The notes under the pieces were generated by a model. The model was not told where the DNA came from. It did no database searches and worked only from the letters and a program-made list of their open reading frames with translations. DNA of 57,021 nucleotides, from NCBI GenBank assembly GCA_964500965.1, contig CAZCQZ010000009.1:1-57021 (forward strand). The letters are read 5' to 3'. Position numbers and translations under genes: made by a program. Source of the stretch: JAISGQ01 sp964500965 (GTDB lineage Bacteria; Bacillota; Clostridia; Oscillospirales; Acutalibacteraceae). Every line of letters begins with the position of its first letter. Position 1 is the first letter of the stretch. Below, piece after piece: positions 16,497-26,378 of the stretch.

Positions 16497-18389
16497 TTAA
16501 AAGTCAAAAGAAACTTTTTCCATTATCTTCTTGAACTCATCGCCGTCCATCTTTTCGGATTTGATAAGATGCTCGGCAACCTCGGTGAGCTTTTGCATAT
16601 TGTTTTTAAGAATGTCGGCGGTTTTGTTGTAGCAGCTTACGATTATAGATTTAATCTCCTCGTCAATCTGCTGTGCAACGCTTTCGGAGAAATTCTTTAC
16701 ATGCCCCATATCTCTGCCGAGGAAGATTTCAGAGCCTTCCGACGAGCCGAAAGTAATAGGACCGAGCTTTTCGCTCATGCCGTACTTTGTGACCATTTCA
16801 CGAGCCATTTTGGTGGCGCGTTCAATATCGTTGGAAGCACCGGTTGAAATATCGTCCAGAACAAGAGCTTCGGCAACACGTCCGCCCAGAAGAACAACGA
16901 TGTCATCAATCATTTCACTGCGAATGCGGTAGGAACGATCCTCCTGAGGGAGCTGAATAGTATAGCCGCCTGCCATACCTCTGGGAATAATCGAAATCTG
17001 ATGAACAGGGTCGCTCTTGCAGAAATAAGCGGCAACCGCATGACCTGCCTCGTGATAAGCGGTGAGCTTCTTTTCCTTGGGAGTGATGACCTTTGACTTT
17101 TTCTCTGTACCGGCGATAACCTTAATTGTAGCCTCGTCGAGCTGTTCCTGAGTGATAGCTTTAAGACCCTTTCTGACAGCAAGGAGAGCAGCTTCGTTGA
17201 GCAGATTTTCAAGGTCTGCACCGGTGAAACCGGCAGTGCCCTTGGCAACCTCGGAAAGGTCAACATCGGGAGCAATATTTTTGCCTTTTGCGTGTACCTT
17301 GAGGACTTCCTCACGCCCCTTGATGTCGGGATAGCCTACCATAACCTGACGGTCGAAACGACCGGGACGGGTAAGTGCCGGGTCGAGAATGTCGGGACGG
17401 TTGGTTGCCGCAATAACGATAACGCCCTCGTTTGCTCCGAAGCCGTCCATCTCAACAAGCAACTGGTTAAGAGTTTGCTCACGCTCATCGTGACCGCCGC
17501 CCAAACCTGAGCCTCTGTGACGACCGACAGCATCTATCTCATCAATAAATACGATAGCAGGGGCATTTTTTATTGCCTGGTCGAACAGGTCACGAACACG
17601 TGAAGCGCCGACACCGACAAACATTTCAACGAAATCCGAACCGGAAATTGAGAAGAAAGGGACACCGGCTTCACCTGCAACAGCTTTTGCAAGCAGTGTT
17701 TTACCTGTACCCGGAGGGCCTACGAGAAGAACGCCCTTGGGAATGTGTGCGCCTATTTCCGTATACTTTTTCGGATTTTTAAGGTAATCGACGATTTCGG
17801 TAAGTTCTTCCTTTTCCTCGTCCGCACCGGCAACGTCGTTAAAGGTGGTCTTTTTCTTTTCATCGTCCACCTTTCTGTATTTTGCTTTACCAAAGGACAT
17901 AGTTTTGTTGTTTTCGTTCATAGCTCCGTTCATACGGCGCATGAAGATGACCCAGAAAAGCACCATAGTGCCTATGAGCAGAATGGTGGGAAGCCAGGTT
18001 ACAAGCCAGCTATCCTCCTTTTGAGGTTCAATGTCATAGGGAATATCAAGCATTGCGTTATCCGGGTCGTTTTCTCTGCACTCATCGCGAAGTGCGGTGA
18101 TGTCGGAATTAAAAAGACTGATGTTGGGAACTTTGTAGGTGATTTCTTCACCCTTGTCCTTGCCTTTTTCAGGCAGCAGCTTTATGGTAAGCTTGCCTGT
18201 TTCAAGAGAGAAATTCCAGCTTTCGACGGTTTCGGATTCAGCCTGAGTATAATCAAAATACTTGAGTATTTCCGAATACTTTGTCTCATCGTTGTTAACA
18301 TTGCTTGTCATTGTAAGCACCACAATTATTATGGCGACAGGCACAAGCAGTGCGAGTATTAAATTGCGTACACCCTTTTTGTTATCCAA
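16497..18389 (-). CDS. ftsH: ATP-dependent zinc metalloprotease FtsH
   Basis: Membrane-bound AAA protease that degrades misfolded and short-lived membrane and cytoplasmic proteins. Two membrane helices (residues about 8-28 and 130-150) flank an extracytoplasmic domain. The AAA module shows Walker A GPPGTGKT, Walker B FIDEIDAVG and the second region of homology. The protease part has the zinc motif HEAGH. Start: TTG at 18389, with AAGGAG eight bases upstream; the GTG at 18398 would overlap that ribosome binding site. Follows hpt and tilS in the classic Firmicutes order. Confidence 0.96.
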   Translation of the reverse strand: MDNKKGVRNLILALLVPVAIIIVVLTMTSNVNNDETKYSEILKYFDYTQAESETVESWNFSLETGKLTIKLLPEKGKDKGEEITYKVPNISLFNSDITALRDECRENDPDNAMLDIPYDIEPQKEDSWLVTWLPTILLIGTMVLFWVIFMRRMNGAMNENNKTMSFGKAKYRKVDDEKKKTTFNDVAGADEEKEELTEIVDYLKNPKKYTEIGAHIPKGVLLVGPPGTGKTLLAKAVAGEAGVPFFSISGSDFVEMFVGVGASRVRDLFDQAIKNAPAIVFIDEIDAVGRHRGSGLGGGHDEREQTLNQLLVEMDGFGANEGVIVIAATNRPDILDPALTRPGRFDRQVMVGYPDIKGREEVLKVHAKGKNIAPDVDLSEVAKGTAGFTGADLENLLNEAALLAVRKGLKAITQEQLDEATIKVIAGTEKKSKVITPKEKKLTAYHEAGHAVAAYFCKSDPVHQISIIPRGMAGGYTIQLPQEDRSYRIRSEMIDDIVVLLGGRVAEALVLDDISTGASNDIERATKMAREMVTKYGMSEKLGPITFGSSEGSEIFLGRDMGHVKNFSESVAQQIDEEIKSIIVSCYNKTADILKNNMQKLTEVAEHLIKSEKMDGDEFKKIMEKVSFDF

Positions 18390-18437
18390 TATTACCACTC
18401 CTTAAGGTTGGACAGACAAATTATATTATCTCCAAAA

Positions 18438-19013
18438 TTATTTACTGTAGACAGATTCTTTTAGAATACCTATGTAGGGGAGATTCCTGTATTTTTCATC
18501 GAAATCAAGACCGTAGCCCACAACAAAGCCGTCGGGAATCTCACAACCGACGTAATCGGGCACAAGCTCAATGCCCTCGGCACGGTGAGCCGGTTTGTCG
18601 AGCAGAGTGCAAATTTTAAGGCTTCGGGGATTACGCTGTGAAAGGAAATCTTTGAGGTATGAGAGAGTTCTTCCGGAATCCAGAATATCCTCTATGAGAA
18701 GAACATCGTACTTTTCAAGAACGTAATCAAGGTCCTTGATGATTTTAACAACGCCGGAGGACTTTGTTTCACTGCCGTAGCTTGAAACTATCATAAAATC
18801 AATACTACAGGGGACTGTAACGCTTCTCATTACGTCCGCCATGGTGATTACCGAGCCTTTGAGAATGCATACCATGAGAAGATTTTTGCCCTCGTAATCG
18901 CGGCTTATTTCCGCACCCAGCTTTGCAACAATGTCCCGAAGCTCGGTTTCATTAAGAAGAATGCATTCCATATCTTTGTCCATGGAAGTAGTGCTGAGTG
19001 CTTTTTTGTTCAT
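18438..19013 (-). CDS. hpt: Hypoxanthine phosphoribosyltransferase
   Basis: Salvages hypoxanthine and guanine using PRPP. From the ATG at 19013 the product is 191 residues. The PRPP-binding motif LLIEDILDSGRTL lies near residue 110, VCILKGSVITMADV and SYGSETKSSG before it, and PDYVGCEIPDGFVVGYGLDF after it. The start is uncertain: TTG at 19031 (GGTGATTAAGA upstream) would overlap the tilS end, and ATG 18983 is a third option. Co-transcribed with tilS and ftsH. Confidence 0.95.
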   Translation of the reverse strand: MNKKALSTTSMDKDMECILLNETELRDIVAKLGAEISRDYEGKNLLMVCILKGSVITMADVMRSVTVPCSIDFMIVSSYGSETKSSGVVKIIKDLDYVLEKYDVLLIEDILDSGRTLSYLKDFLSQRNPRSLKICTLLDKPAHRAEGIELVPDYVGCEIPDGFVVGYGLDFDEKYRNLPYIGILKESVYSK

Positions 19014-19014
19014 A

Positions 19015-20355
19015 TCAATTTCGACTTTCAATCTTAATCACCACAATATTTTCAGTTTTTTCGTTGATTTTTCTGCTTTCGTCAATTCCGAAGCCCTCAG
19101 CCCATATAACGCCTTTTTCGTCCGCAAGCACCAAAAGCTCACTGCGCTGCTGCTCCGGTATTCCTTTTTCATTCATCAGACGGCGAAGCTCCTTTGTAAC
19201 TCCGCGACCGGGTTGCCTCAGTCTGTCGCCTGCCCTGCGGTTTCTAACAGCAGGATTAGAAAACATTATATCACAGTCAAAAGTATTTTTAAATAGGAAT
19301 TTGTCATTTTTCTTTAATTCCTCATATGTGAGCATGTCGATTTTTTCAAGCGTCAGTATTCTGTCTCCGATTTCAATACAACATGGAATTGAAATTTCAA
19401 GAGAAAAATCTTCTTTATGGGAAATTTTCCGTTCAATCGAAAAAATCCCCTTTCTGATTACCGCAACGGTGTTATCGGGAAGCTCCTCTTTGCCATGTCC
19501 TTTTTTAAGAAGCGCAAGCATACGCTGAACATGAATATACGAACAGGTATTTCCGGTTAAAAGACGGTATTCGTCTATAAGAAGCCGTGATGCAATGGCA
19601 CGGTGAAGCTCCCCAAGCTTTGACACGGGATAGCCGTTGCCGACTTTGAGCTGTTTTGCGCTGTTGACTGCCGCTTCAATGAAATCTTCATCATCGGAAA
19701 GCAGGTCGGTCATTCTTCCCACCGATTGAACAAAGGCGGAGTTTACGGTTTCAAGAGAGGGGACGGTTATGTGCCGGACGCGGTTTCTTGAATAATCATC
19801 GGAAAGATTGCTTGAATCGGTAACATAAGCAAGTCCGTTTTTGCCGCAAAAATCTTCAACCTCTTTTCGTGTTGCCAAAATCAGCGGACGGATAATATTA
19901 TCACGCACCGGAGGTATGCCGGTAAGCCCGGAAAGGGCACAGCCGCGAGCCATGTTCATAAGAACCGTTTCCGCATTGTCGGAAAGGGTGTGGGCAGTTG
20001 CGATTTTTCCGCCGTGCCGCCGGGCGGATTTGCCAAGCAGCTCATAGCGTATTTCCCTGCCGCATTCCTCAAGCCCCATTGAACGTTTTGCCGCCTCACC
20101 TGCCACATCGGCACGGTAAACTTCAAGCTCAACATTGTTTTTCAGGCAAAAATCGCGCACAAAGGCTTCATCGCGGTCGGATTCATCGCCACGGAGACAA
20201 TGGTTGACGTGCAGAGCGCAAACCTTATAGCCGAGGGTTTTCAGGGCATAAAGCAGTGCGACGGAATCCGCACCGCCGGAAAGAGCAACGGTAACGGATT
20301 CCGTTTTATCGAGCATATTGTATTTTTCAATTGCTTTGCGCACCTTGTCAAGCAT
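19015..20355 (-). CDS. tilS: tRNA(Ile)-lysidine synthase
   Basis: Converts C34 of the tRNA-Ile with anticodon CAU into lysidine so that it reads AUA. The N-type ATP pyrophosphatase motif SGGADS lies at residues 26-31, followed by HVNHCLRG and the family ATAHTLSDNAETVLMN segment. The C-terminal region (NRRAGDRLRQPGRGVTKELRRLMNEKGIP) is the substrate-recognition part. The start at 20355 has GAGGT upstream and lies four bases after the dnaB stop; the upstream in-frame start at 20397 lies inside dnaB. Confidence 0.95.
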   Translation of the reverse strand: MLDKVRKAIEKYNMLDKTESVTVALSGGADSVALLYALKTLGYKVCALHVNHCLRGDESDRDEAFVRDFCLKNNVELEVYRADVAGEAAKRSMGLEECGREIRYELLGKSARRHGGKIATAHTLSDNAETVLMNMARGCALSGLTGIPPVRDNIIRPLILATRKEVEDFCGKNGLAYVTDSSNLSDDYSRNRVRHITVPSLETVNSAFVQSVGRMTDLLSDDEDFIEAAVNSAKQLKVGNGYPVSKLGELHRAIASRLLIDEYRLLTGNTCSYIHVQRMLALLKKGHGKEELPDNTVAVIRKGIFSIERKISHKEDFSLEISIPCCIEIGDRILTLEKIDMLTYEELKKNDKFLFKNTFDCDIMFSNPAVRNRRAGDRLRQPGRGVTKELRRLMNEKGIPEQQRSELLVLADEKGVIWAEGFGIDESRKINEKTENIVVIKIESRN

Positions 20356-20359
20356 TTGC

Positions 20360-21703
20360 TTACCTCGTTTTTGCGGCGGTAAAGGAGGTAGTTGCACCGT
20401 CCCAGTGCAAATCTATCTCTTTAAGCTCACCGTGTCTGTTTTTCGCAATCATGCATTTTGCCTTTGTCTGGTCAGCACCGCCCTCAAGCTCCTTGCCGTT
20501 GTCGTCGTAATAGGCTTCCCTGTAAAGAAACATTACAACGTCGGCGTCCTGCTCAATAGAGCCGGATTCACGCAGGTCTGAAAGCATGGGCTTGTGACCT
20601 GCTCTTGCCTCGGGCCCTCGGTTGAGCTGTGAAAGGCAAAGAACGGGAACATTAAGCTCCTTAGCCATTATTTTAAGAGAACGGGTTATTTCGGTAACTA
20701 TCTGAGTACGGCTGACATTACTGCCGCCACTGCCCTCAATAAGCTGAAGATAGTCGATAACAACAAGTCCGATATTGCTGATTCGCCGCAGCTTTGCTTT
20801 CATTTCGGTAACGGTGATGTTTGCGGTTTCGTCAAGATAGAGCTTTGCGTTGTAAAGCTTGCCTGCGCCGTTGGTAAGGCTTGCCCATTCTTCGGCGGAA
20901 AGCTTGCCCTCTTTGAGCTTTGTGCTTGCGACACCGGATTCTCCCGAAAGAAGTCTTAATGCCAATTCTTCTCTGGACATTTCCAGAGAGAAAAAAGCAA
21001 CCGGCTTTTCCGCATTCACCGCAACATTTCGCGCAATATTCATTGCAAAGCTTGTCTTACCGACACCGGGTCGAGCGGCAAGAAGAATAAGGTTTCCCTT
21101 GTTAAGACCCGTCAGAGTTTCGTCAAGCGGCTCAATGCCGGTGGGAACACCGACAAACTCATCACCTGTGCCCTCACTGAGAGCCATAAGACGGTCGAAA
21201 GCACCCATAAGAACGCTTCCGATAGGAACAAGTCCCTGAGTGGCACGGTTGTCCGATATTTCATAAATGCGCTGTTCCGCCCGGTCAATAACCACACGGG
21301 GGTCGTTGGTTTCATCTCTTGCATCACCGATTATCTCCTGCGCCGCAAGGATAAGTGAGCGCATTTCATATTTTTCACGGATAATTTTTGCGTATGCTTC
21401 GCAGTTGCTGACAGAGGGAGTGTTCTGAGCGAGAGTGAAAAGATAGCTTTTGCCGGCTTCCTCGGAGAATACGTCAAGTCCTACAAGCTCGTTGAGAACC
21501 GTTACAACGTCAACATTCTGTCCCGTTCTGAAAAGACGAAGCACCGCTTCAAATATCTGCTTGTGCTGTTCGTTGTAGAAATATTCGGGGCGAAGCTGTT
21601 CCAGCAGGGTGTTTAAGTTTCTACTGTCCATGAGTATCGCACCTAAAACAGCCTGCTCCGCTTCTGCGCTGAAAGGCAGTGTGGCACTGTCCAGCGATGC
21701 CAT
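20360..21703 (-). CDS. dnaB: Replicative DNA helicase
   Basis: Hexameric 5'-3' helicase of the replication fork (DnaC in B. subtilis naming). 447 residues: N-terminal helical domain beginning LPFSAEAEQAVLGAILMD, then the RecA-like ATPase with Walker A ARPGVGKTSFAMN near residue 210, SLEMSREELALRLL, Walker B VVIDYLQLI and the LSQLNRGPEAR arginine region. No intein. Sits just after rplI, as in many Firmicutes. Confidence 0.97.
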   Translation of the reverse strand: MASLDSATLPFSAEAEQAVLGAILMDSRNLNTLLEQLRPEYFYNEQHKQIFEAVLRLFRTGQNVDVVTVLNELVGLDVFSEEAGKSYLFTLAQNTPSVSNCEAYAKIIREKYEMRSLILAAQEIIGDARDETNDPRVVIDRAEQRIYEISDNRATQGLVPIGSVLMGAFDRLMALSEGTGDEFVGVPTGIEPLDETLTGLNKGNLILLAARPGVGKTSFAMNIARNVAVNAEKPVAFFSLEMSREELALRLLSGESGVASTKLKEGKLSAEEWASLTNGAGKLYNAKLYLDETANITVTEMKAKLRRISNIGLVVIDYLQLIEGSGGSNVSRTQIVTEITRSLKIMAKELNVPVLCLSQLNRGPEARAGHKPMLSDLRESGSIEQDADVVMFLYREAYYDDNGKELEGGADQTKAKCMIAKNRHGELKEIDLHWDGATTSFTAAKTR

Positions 21704-21706
21704 AAG

Positions 21707-22153
21707 CTACACCTGCTCTCCTACATTAACATAAAGCTTTGCCGAAATGCCGGTGTACAGCTTTACCTCACATTCGTAAGTGCCGAACTGCTTAATGTCG
21801 GAAACAGTCACCTTGCGCTTGTCGATGCTTGTGCCGAATTTTTTGTTTATTGCATCGGCAACCTCCTTGGCAGTCACAGAGCCGAACAGCTTGCCGTTCT
21901 GACCTGCCTTTGCGGTCAGCTTGACGGTGCTGCCCTTGAGCTTGTCGGCAAGCTCCTGCGCCGCTTTTTTCTCCATATCAATGCGATGCTTTTCGGCACG
22001 TTCTCTTGTCGCAACATCGTTGAGAGCCTGTGCCGAAGCTTCTATGGCAATTTTTTTGGGAAAGAGGAAATTACGTGCATATCCGTCGGAAACGTTGACG
22101 ATTTCCCCTTTTTTGCCTGTTCCTTTAACGTCCTGCTGAAGAATTACCTTCAT
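21707..22153 (-). CDS. rplI: 50S ribosomal protein L9
   Basis: 148 residues, normal length. The N-terminal RNA-binding domain (MKVILQQDVKGTGKKGEIVNVSDGY, ARNFLFPK), the long connecting helix and the C-terminal domain (GKLFGSVTAKEVADAI) are all present. AGAAAGGATG precedes the ATG. Only three bases separate it from dnaB. Confidence 0.98.
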   Translation of the reverse strand: MKVILQQDVKGTGKKGEIVNVSDGYARNFLFPKKIAIEASAQALNDVATRERAEKHRIDMEKKAAQELADKLKGSTVKLTAKAGQNGKLFGSVTAKEVADAINKKFGTSIDKRKVTVSDIKQFGTYECEVKLYTGISAKLYVNVGEQV

Positions 22154-22210
22154 TTATATCATCCTTTCTTATGCTGGTTGGAAAAGTCTGTTGACTGTTT
22201 TAAAACAATG

Positions 22211-24196
22211 TCAGTTGTCCTCCTCGTCATCGGGGCGTTCAAACACTGCGTCAATGGCTTCGTAAAGAGATGAGAGCGCGTGCTCCATAGATGAGCCTGT
22301 AAGCTGTGCTCCTGCCATGGTAAGATGTCCGCCGCCGCCCAGTCGTTCCATTACAAGCTGTACATTGAGCTTGCCGAGAGAACGGGCGGAAATATTGATT
22401 ATTCCCTCTGTTTCAAAGAGGACAAAGGAAGCGTTTATGCCCTGTAAGGTGAGCATTTCGTCGGCAGCCTGCGCACATATTACGCGCATACTGTCACTTT
22501 GCTTGTCGGTGCTTGCAATGGCGCATTCTCTGTATACGGAAGCAGATGCGACAATTTGCGATTTTTCCGCATAGTCGTCAATAGAGCCTGCAAACAGCAT
22601 TTTAACGTCAACGGTGTCGGCACCGCGCCTGCGAAGAAATGTTGCCGCTTCAAAGGTGCGCACACCGGTTTTTATGACAAAGCTCTTGGTGTCGAGCATT
22701 ATGCCGGACAGCAGTGCTTCCGCTTCGGGCTTGGAAATGGATTTTTCGTCTATGTACTGCGCAATTTCGGCAACCATTTCGCTGGCGGAAGAAGCGAAAG
22801 GCTCATGGAAAAACACTTCCGCATTGTCGATTCTGCTGACCATCATGCGGTGGTGGTCTATGACAATAACCTTTTTGGCATTTTCAAAGACCTGAACGCT
22901 GTCGAGAAAATTCCTTGAATGCGTATCCACAACGACAACAACGGTGTTTTCCGTCATAAGAGACAGTGCTTTGTCGGAGTTAATAAATAGCCGCTCCGCA
23001 CCCTCGGTATGTTCAATATAATGGTCAACAAGAGGCTGGGCAAGGGTTTCATCGGGGTGATTTACCACATAGCTTTCAATGCCGAGAGATTTTGCGATGC
23101 TCATGACACCGATTGAAGCACCCACCGAATCAAGGTCGGTAAAGCGATGACCCATAACTATGCATTTGTCCGAGGAACGGATTATGTTTTCAATATCCTT
23201 TGCAATCATTCGGGTTTTGACCTTGCTCTGCTTTTCGGAGGATTTTGAAACGCCGCCGAAGAAAGAATATTCGGAGCCGTTTTTAATAACCGCCTGGTCA
23301 CCGCCGCGTCCTAATGCCATGTCAAGAGCTTCCTGTGCCCAGTTTTCACATTCACTGAGATTCTTTCCGCCACGTCCCACGCCGATTGACAGTGTAACCT
23401 GATGGTCGCCGCTGACCGGTATTTTTCGGGCATCGTTGAGAATGCCGAAACGCTCGCCGGCAAATTCACGAAGCTGCTGTTCATCTAGCACTATGAGGCT
23501 GGTGCCTCGTGCGTCGCTTCGGCAAAGTGCGGTAGTGCCCTCAACCCAGCCGCGTATGAGGGAGTCAACGGCGGAAAGCACCGCAGTGCGTTCACTTTCG
23601 CGAACTTTAAGAAGCTCATCCTCATTGTCGAAAACTATAAGGATAACAGCAGGTCTGCTGTTTTCGTATTCGATTTCAAGCCGTTCCTTTTCGGTGACGT
23701 TGTTGAAGAACAGCACAAACTGCGAAACCGCCGCACTGACATCGGAAACGACCGAAATTTCGTAATACCGTTTGTCGTGCTTGATTGTGAAAACCTCGCC
23801 GTGCTTTAACCTGTCGGTTGTAATGCTTTTGAATATTCTGGAAATTTCCACATTATGAGATTCACAGCCGTCGAGAAGCTCTGCCAGAAAATCCTTGTTA
23901 TACCAGATAATCTTGCCCTCAACACCCACCGTGACAACAGGCACGGGCATGACGTTCTGGTTCTCGGCTTTGGTACTGCCCAGCTTTATTGCCATGTGCG
24001 ACAGATAGCCGTCAACGCCGTCGCTGAGCGATTTGAAAAACAGCAGTACGGAAACCGAAGCGGCTGCGGCAAGAATTCCGGCAGTCAGCTTAACAGCCGT
24101 GTCTGCCGATGAAAACAGCACCAAAACGAAAATTGTTATGCTTACCGCCGATAAAGCGAAAAAAAGCGGTTTGACAAGATTTCCTTTGTTATTCAT
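22211..24196 (-). CDS. gdpP: Cyclic di-AMP phosphodiesterase GdpP (DHH/DHHA1)
   Basis: Predicted to hydrolyse c-di-AMP and so influence potassium balance and cell-wall stress. 661 residues. Two membrane helices (about 10-60) lead to a PAS-like domain (about 80-165), a degenerate GGDEF domain (about 170-305; no GGDEF motif, LSIGVGRGGKN remains), a DHH domain with GHRFTDLDSVGA and IDHHR, and a DHHA1 domain with GGGGHLTMAGAQL. This is the full GdpP/YybT layout, and gdpP-rplI-dnaB is a conserved neighbourhood. Confidence 0.94.
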   Translation of the reverse strand: MNNKGNLVKPLFFALSAVSITIFVLVLFSSADTAVKLTAGILAAAASVSVLLFFKSLSDGVDGYLSHMAIKLGSTKAENQNVMPVPVVTVGVEGKIIWYNKDFLAELLDGCESHNVEISRIFKSITTDRLKHGEVFTIKHDKRYYEISVVSDVSAAVSQFVLFFNNVTEKERLEIEYENSRPAVILIVFDNEDELLKVRESERTAVLSAVDSLIRGWVEGTTALCRSDARGTSLIVLDEQQLREFAGERFGILNDARKIPVSGDHQVTLSIGVGRGGKNLSECENWAQEALDMALGRGGDQAVIKNGSEYSFFGGVSKSSEKQSKVKTRMIAKDIENIIRSSDKCIVMGHRFTDLDSVGASIGVMSIAKSLGIESYVVNHPDETLAQPLVDHYIEHTEGAERLFINSDKALSLMTENTVVVVVDTHSRNFLDSVQVFENAKKVIVIDHHRMMVSRIDNAEVFFHEPFASSASEMVAEIAQYIDEKSISKPEAEALLSGIMLDTKSFVIKTGVRTFEAATFLRRRGADTVDVKMLFAGSIDDYAEKSQIVASASVYRECAIASTDKQSDSMRVICAQAADEMLTLQGINASFVLFETEGIINISARSLGKLNVQLVMERLGGGGHLTMAGAQLTGSSMEHALSSLYEAIDAVFERPDDEEDN

Positions 24197-24230
24197 AACA
24201 GTAACCTCCGCAAAGCACGGCTGATTGTTT

Positions 24231-26189
24231 TCAGATGTCCATGATTATAGGCAAAATCATAGGACTGCGCTTTGTTCTTTCGTAAAGATATTTTGACAGC
24301 TCATCACGAAGTCTGCCCTTAATGGTATTCCAGTCTTTGATATGCTTGTCGAGACATGAATACAGAACATCGGTGGCAAGCTCGCGAATTTCGTCAATAA
24401 GCGGTTCGGCATCGCGCACATACACAAAGCCTCTTGATACGACCTCAGGACCGTTTAAAACCTCTCCTGCGGCAGTGTCAACAGTTGCGGCAACGATAAT
24501 AAGTCCGTCTTCTCCGAGATGCTTTCTGTCACGAAGGACAACGCTTCCGACATCGCCCACACCGTAACCGTCAACGAGAATCCTGCCTGCCTGAACTCTG
24601 TCAACCTTTTTAATGCCGCCGCGTGAAAGCTCAACGCTGTCACCAAGGTCACAGATGAGCACATTTTCGTCGGGAATACCCACTGCATGAGCAAGACCGG
24701 CGTGCTTTTTCAGGTGCTTCTGTTCGCCGTGTACGGGAATAAAATACTGAGGCTTTACAAGACCGAGAAGCATTTTAAGCTCCTCCTGACAGGCGTGACC
24801 TGAAACGTGAACCTCATACATTTTCTCGTAAACGACCTCACAGCCGTGCTTCAAAAGCTCGTTGACCACATTGCCCACCATTTTTTCGTTGCCGGGAATC
24901 GGCGTAGCCGATATGATTATGAAATCGTCCTGACCGACAGCGATTTGCCTGTGTTCACCGAATGCCATTCTGGTCATTGCGCTCATAGGCTCACCCTGAC
25001 TGCCGGTGGTGACGAGAACAATCTGTTCTTTGGGATATTTATTTATCATGGAAAGGTCAATCATAGTAGCGTCGGGAACTTTGAGATAGCCAAGCTCCTG
25101 AGCGATTGCAACGGCATTTATCATGCTTCTGCCGCTGATGGCGACCTTTCTGCCGTGTTTTGCGGCACAGTCGATTATCTGCTGAATCCTCTGCAAATTC
25201 GAGGAAAAGGTTGCTATGATTATACGTCTTGACATTGCGGCGGCGGAATTAAAGAGGGTTTCAAAGGAGTTGCCCACGTTTTTTTCGCTCATTGTGAAGC
25301 CGGGACGTTCCGCATTGGTAGAATCGGAAAGCAGGCACAGCACGCCCTCCTTGCCGAGCTGCGCAAAACGACCCAGGTCAATCATTTCGCCGTAGACGGG
25401 AGTAGAATCTATTTTAAAATCTCCCGTGTGAACGATAACGCCGCTGTCGGTATGCAGTGCAACGGCAACCGCATCGGGAATAGAATGATTAACATTTATA
25501 AATTCGACTTTAAAGCTGCCGATAGCTACGGTTTCACCGGGCTTAACGATGTTTCGTTTTGTCTGACCGAATATGCCGTGTTCTTTGAGCTTGCAATCAA
25601 CAAGACCGATAGTCAGCTTTGTACCGTAAACCGGGATATTAAGCTCCTTGAGAAGATAGGGCAGAGCGCCGATATGATCCTCGTGAGCGTGGGTTAAAAC
25701 AACGCCGCGGATTTTTGCTTTGTTTTGCAGAACATAGGAAAAATCGGGTATGACAATATCAACGCCCAGCATTTCATCATCGGGAAACGCCATTCCGCAG
25801 TCAACAAGCAGTGCATCGTCGCCGTATTCATACATGGTGATGTTTTTGCCGATTTCGTTAAGACCGCCGATAAATGTGATTTTAACCGGCTTCTGAGATG
25901 CTGCCCTGCTTTTACCGGATTTTGACGCTTTTGATGAGGCTGTCCTGCCGGAGGAAGGCTTGCTTTTTTGCGCGGTATTGCTTCGTGTCGCTGTGGATTT
26001 CGGCTTCTGTACGGCGGATTTTGAAGCGGTTTTCTTTGCGGCGGTGCTTTTTACCTCCGCCGCAGTTGACTTCGGCTTTGTTGCACGCGGTTTTTTCGGC
26101 GCGGAGCCTGCTGCCGTATTATTTGTGCTACGGCGTGTTTTGGTTTCTGCCTGATTTGCGGTGTTCTTATTTTTTTGTGCTTGAGCCAC
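24231..26189 (-). CDS. rnj: Ribonuclease J with a long basic N-terminal extension
   Basis: Endo- and 5'-3' exoribonuclease for mRNA decay and rRNA maturation. The beta-lactamase/beta-CASP core begins near residue 103 (KITFIGGLNEIGKN) and has the metal motif HAHEDH at 167-172, GDFKID, SDSTN and HVSGHA. The first 100 residues are unusual: a low-complexity stretch of Lys, Ala, Ser, Thr and Arg with repeated AAKK/KPKST patterns and no fold. Start is GTG with GGAGG ten bases upstream. Preceded by its own promoter and a ~140-base leader. Confidence 0.95.
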   Translation of the reverse strand: MAQAQKNKNTANQAETKTRRSTNNTAAGSAPKKPRATKPKSTAAEVKSTAAKKTASKSAVQKPKSTATRSNTAQKSKPSSGRTASSKASKSGKSRAASQKPVKITFIGGLNEIGKNITMYEYGDDALLVDCGMAFPDDEMLGVDIVIPDFSYVLQNKAKIRGVVLTHAHEDHIGALPYLLKELNIPVYGTKLTIGLVDCKLKEHGIFGQTKRNIVKPGETVAIGSFKVEFINVNHSIPDAVAVALHTDSGVIVHTGDFKIDSTPVYGEMIDLGRFAQLGKEGVLCLLSDSTNAERPGFTMSEKNVGNSFETLFNSAAAMSRRIIIATFSSNLQRIQQIIDCAAKHGRKVAISGRSMINAVAIAQELGYLKVPDATMIDLSMINKYPKEQIVLVTTGSQGEPMSAMTRMAFGEHRQIAVGQDDFIIISATPIPGNEKMVGNVVNELLKHGCEVVYEKMYEVHVSGHACQEELKMLLGLVKPQYFIPVHGEQKHLKKHAGLAHAVGIPDENVLICDLGDSVELSRGGIKKVDRVQAGRILVDGYGVGDVGSVVLRDRKHLGEDGLIIVAATVDTAAGEVLNGPEVVSRGFVYVRDAEPLIDEIRELATDVLYSCLDKHIKDWNTIKGRLRDELSKYLYERTKRSPMILPIIMDI

Positions 26190-26337
26190 CAGATGACCTC
26201 CAGATTTCTTAATTATTTGATGTTTTATTTTAAGTCCGAAGCATTATCACACAGCATCGGACAAAAGCTCGATTTAGGGCGGTTATATCGCTGTTTCACG
26301 GGTTTTGCGCATTACACGATATTTATCCACTATATTT

Positions 26338-26366
26338 ATTTTACTAAAGTCGGAGGATAAAGTCAA
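26338..26366 (-). promoter_or_regulatory. Promoter of the RNase J gene
   Basis: Minus strand TTGACT (26361-26366), 17-base spacer, TAAAAT (26338-26343). The resulting leader of about 140 bases contains a hairpin GTCCGA/TCGGAC near 26238-26265. Confidence 0.75.
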
Positions 26367-26378
26367 TAGCGGTGAATT

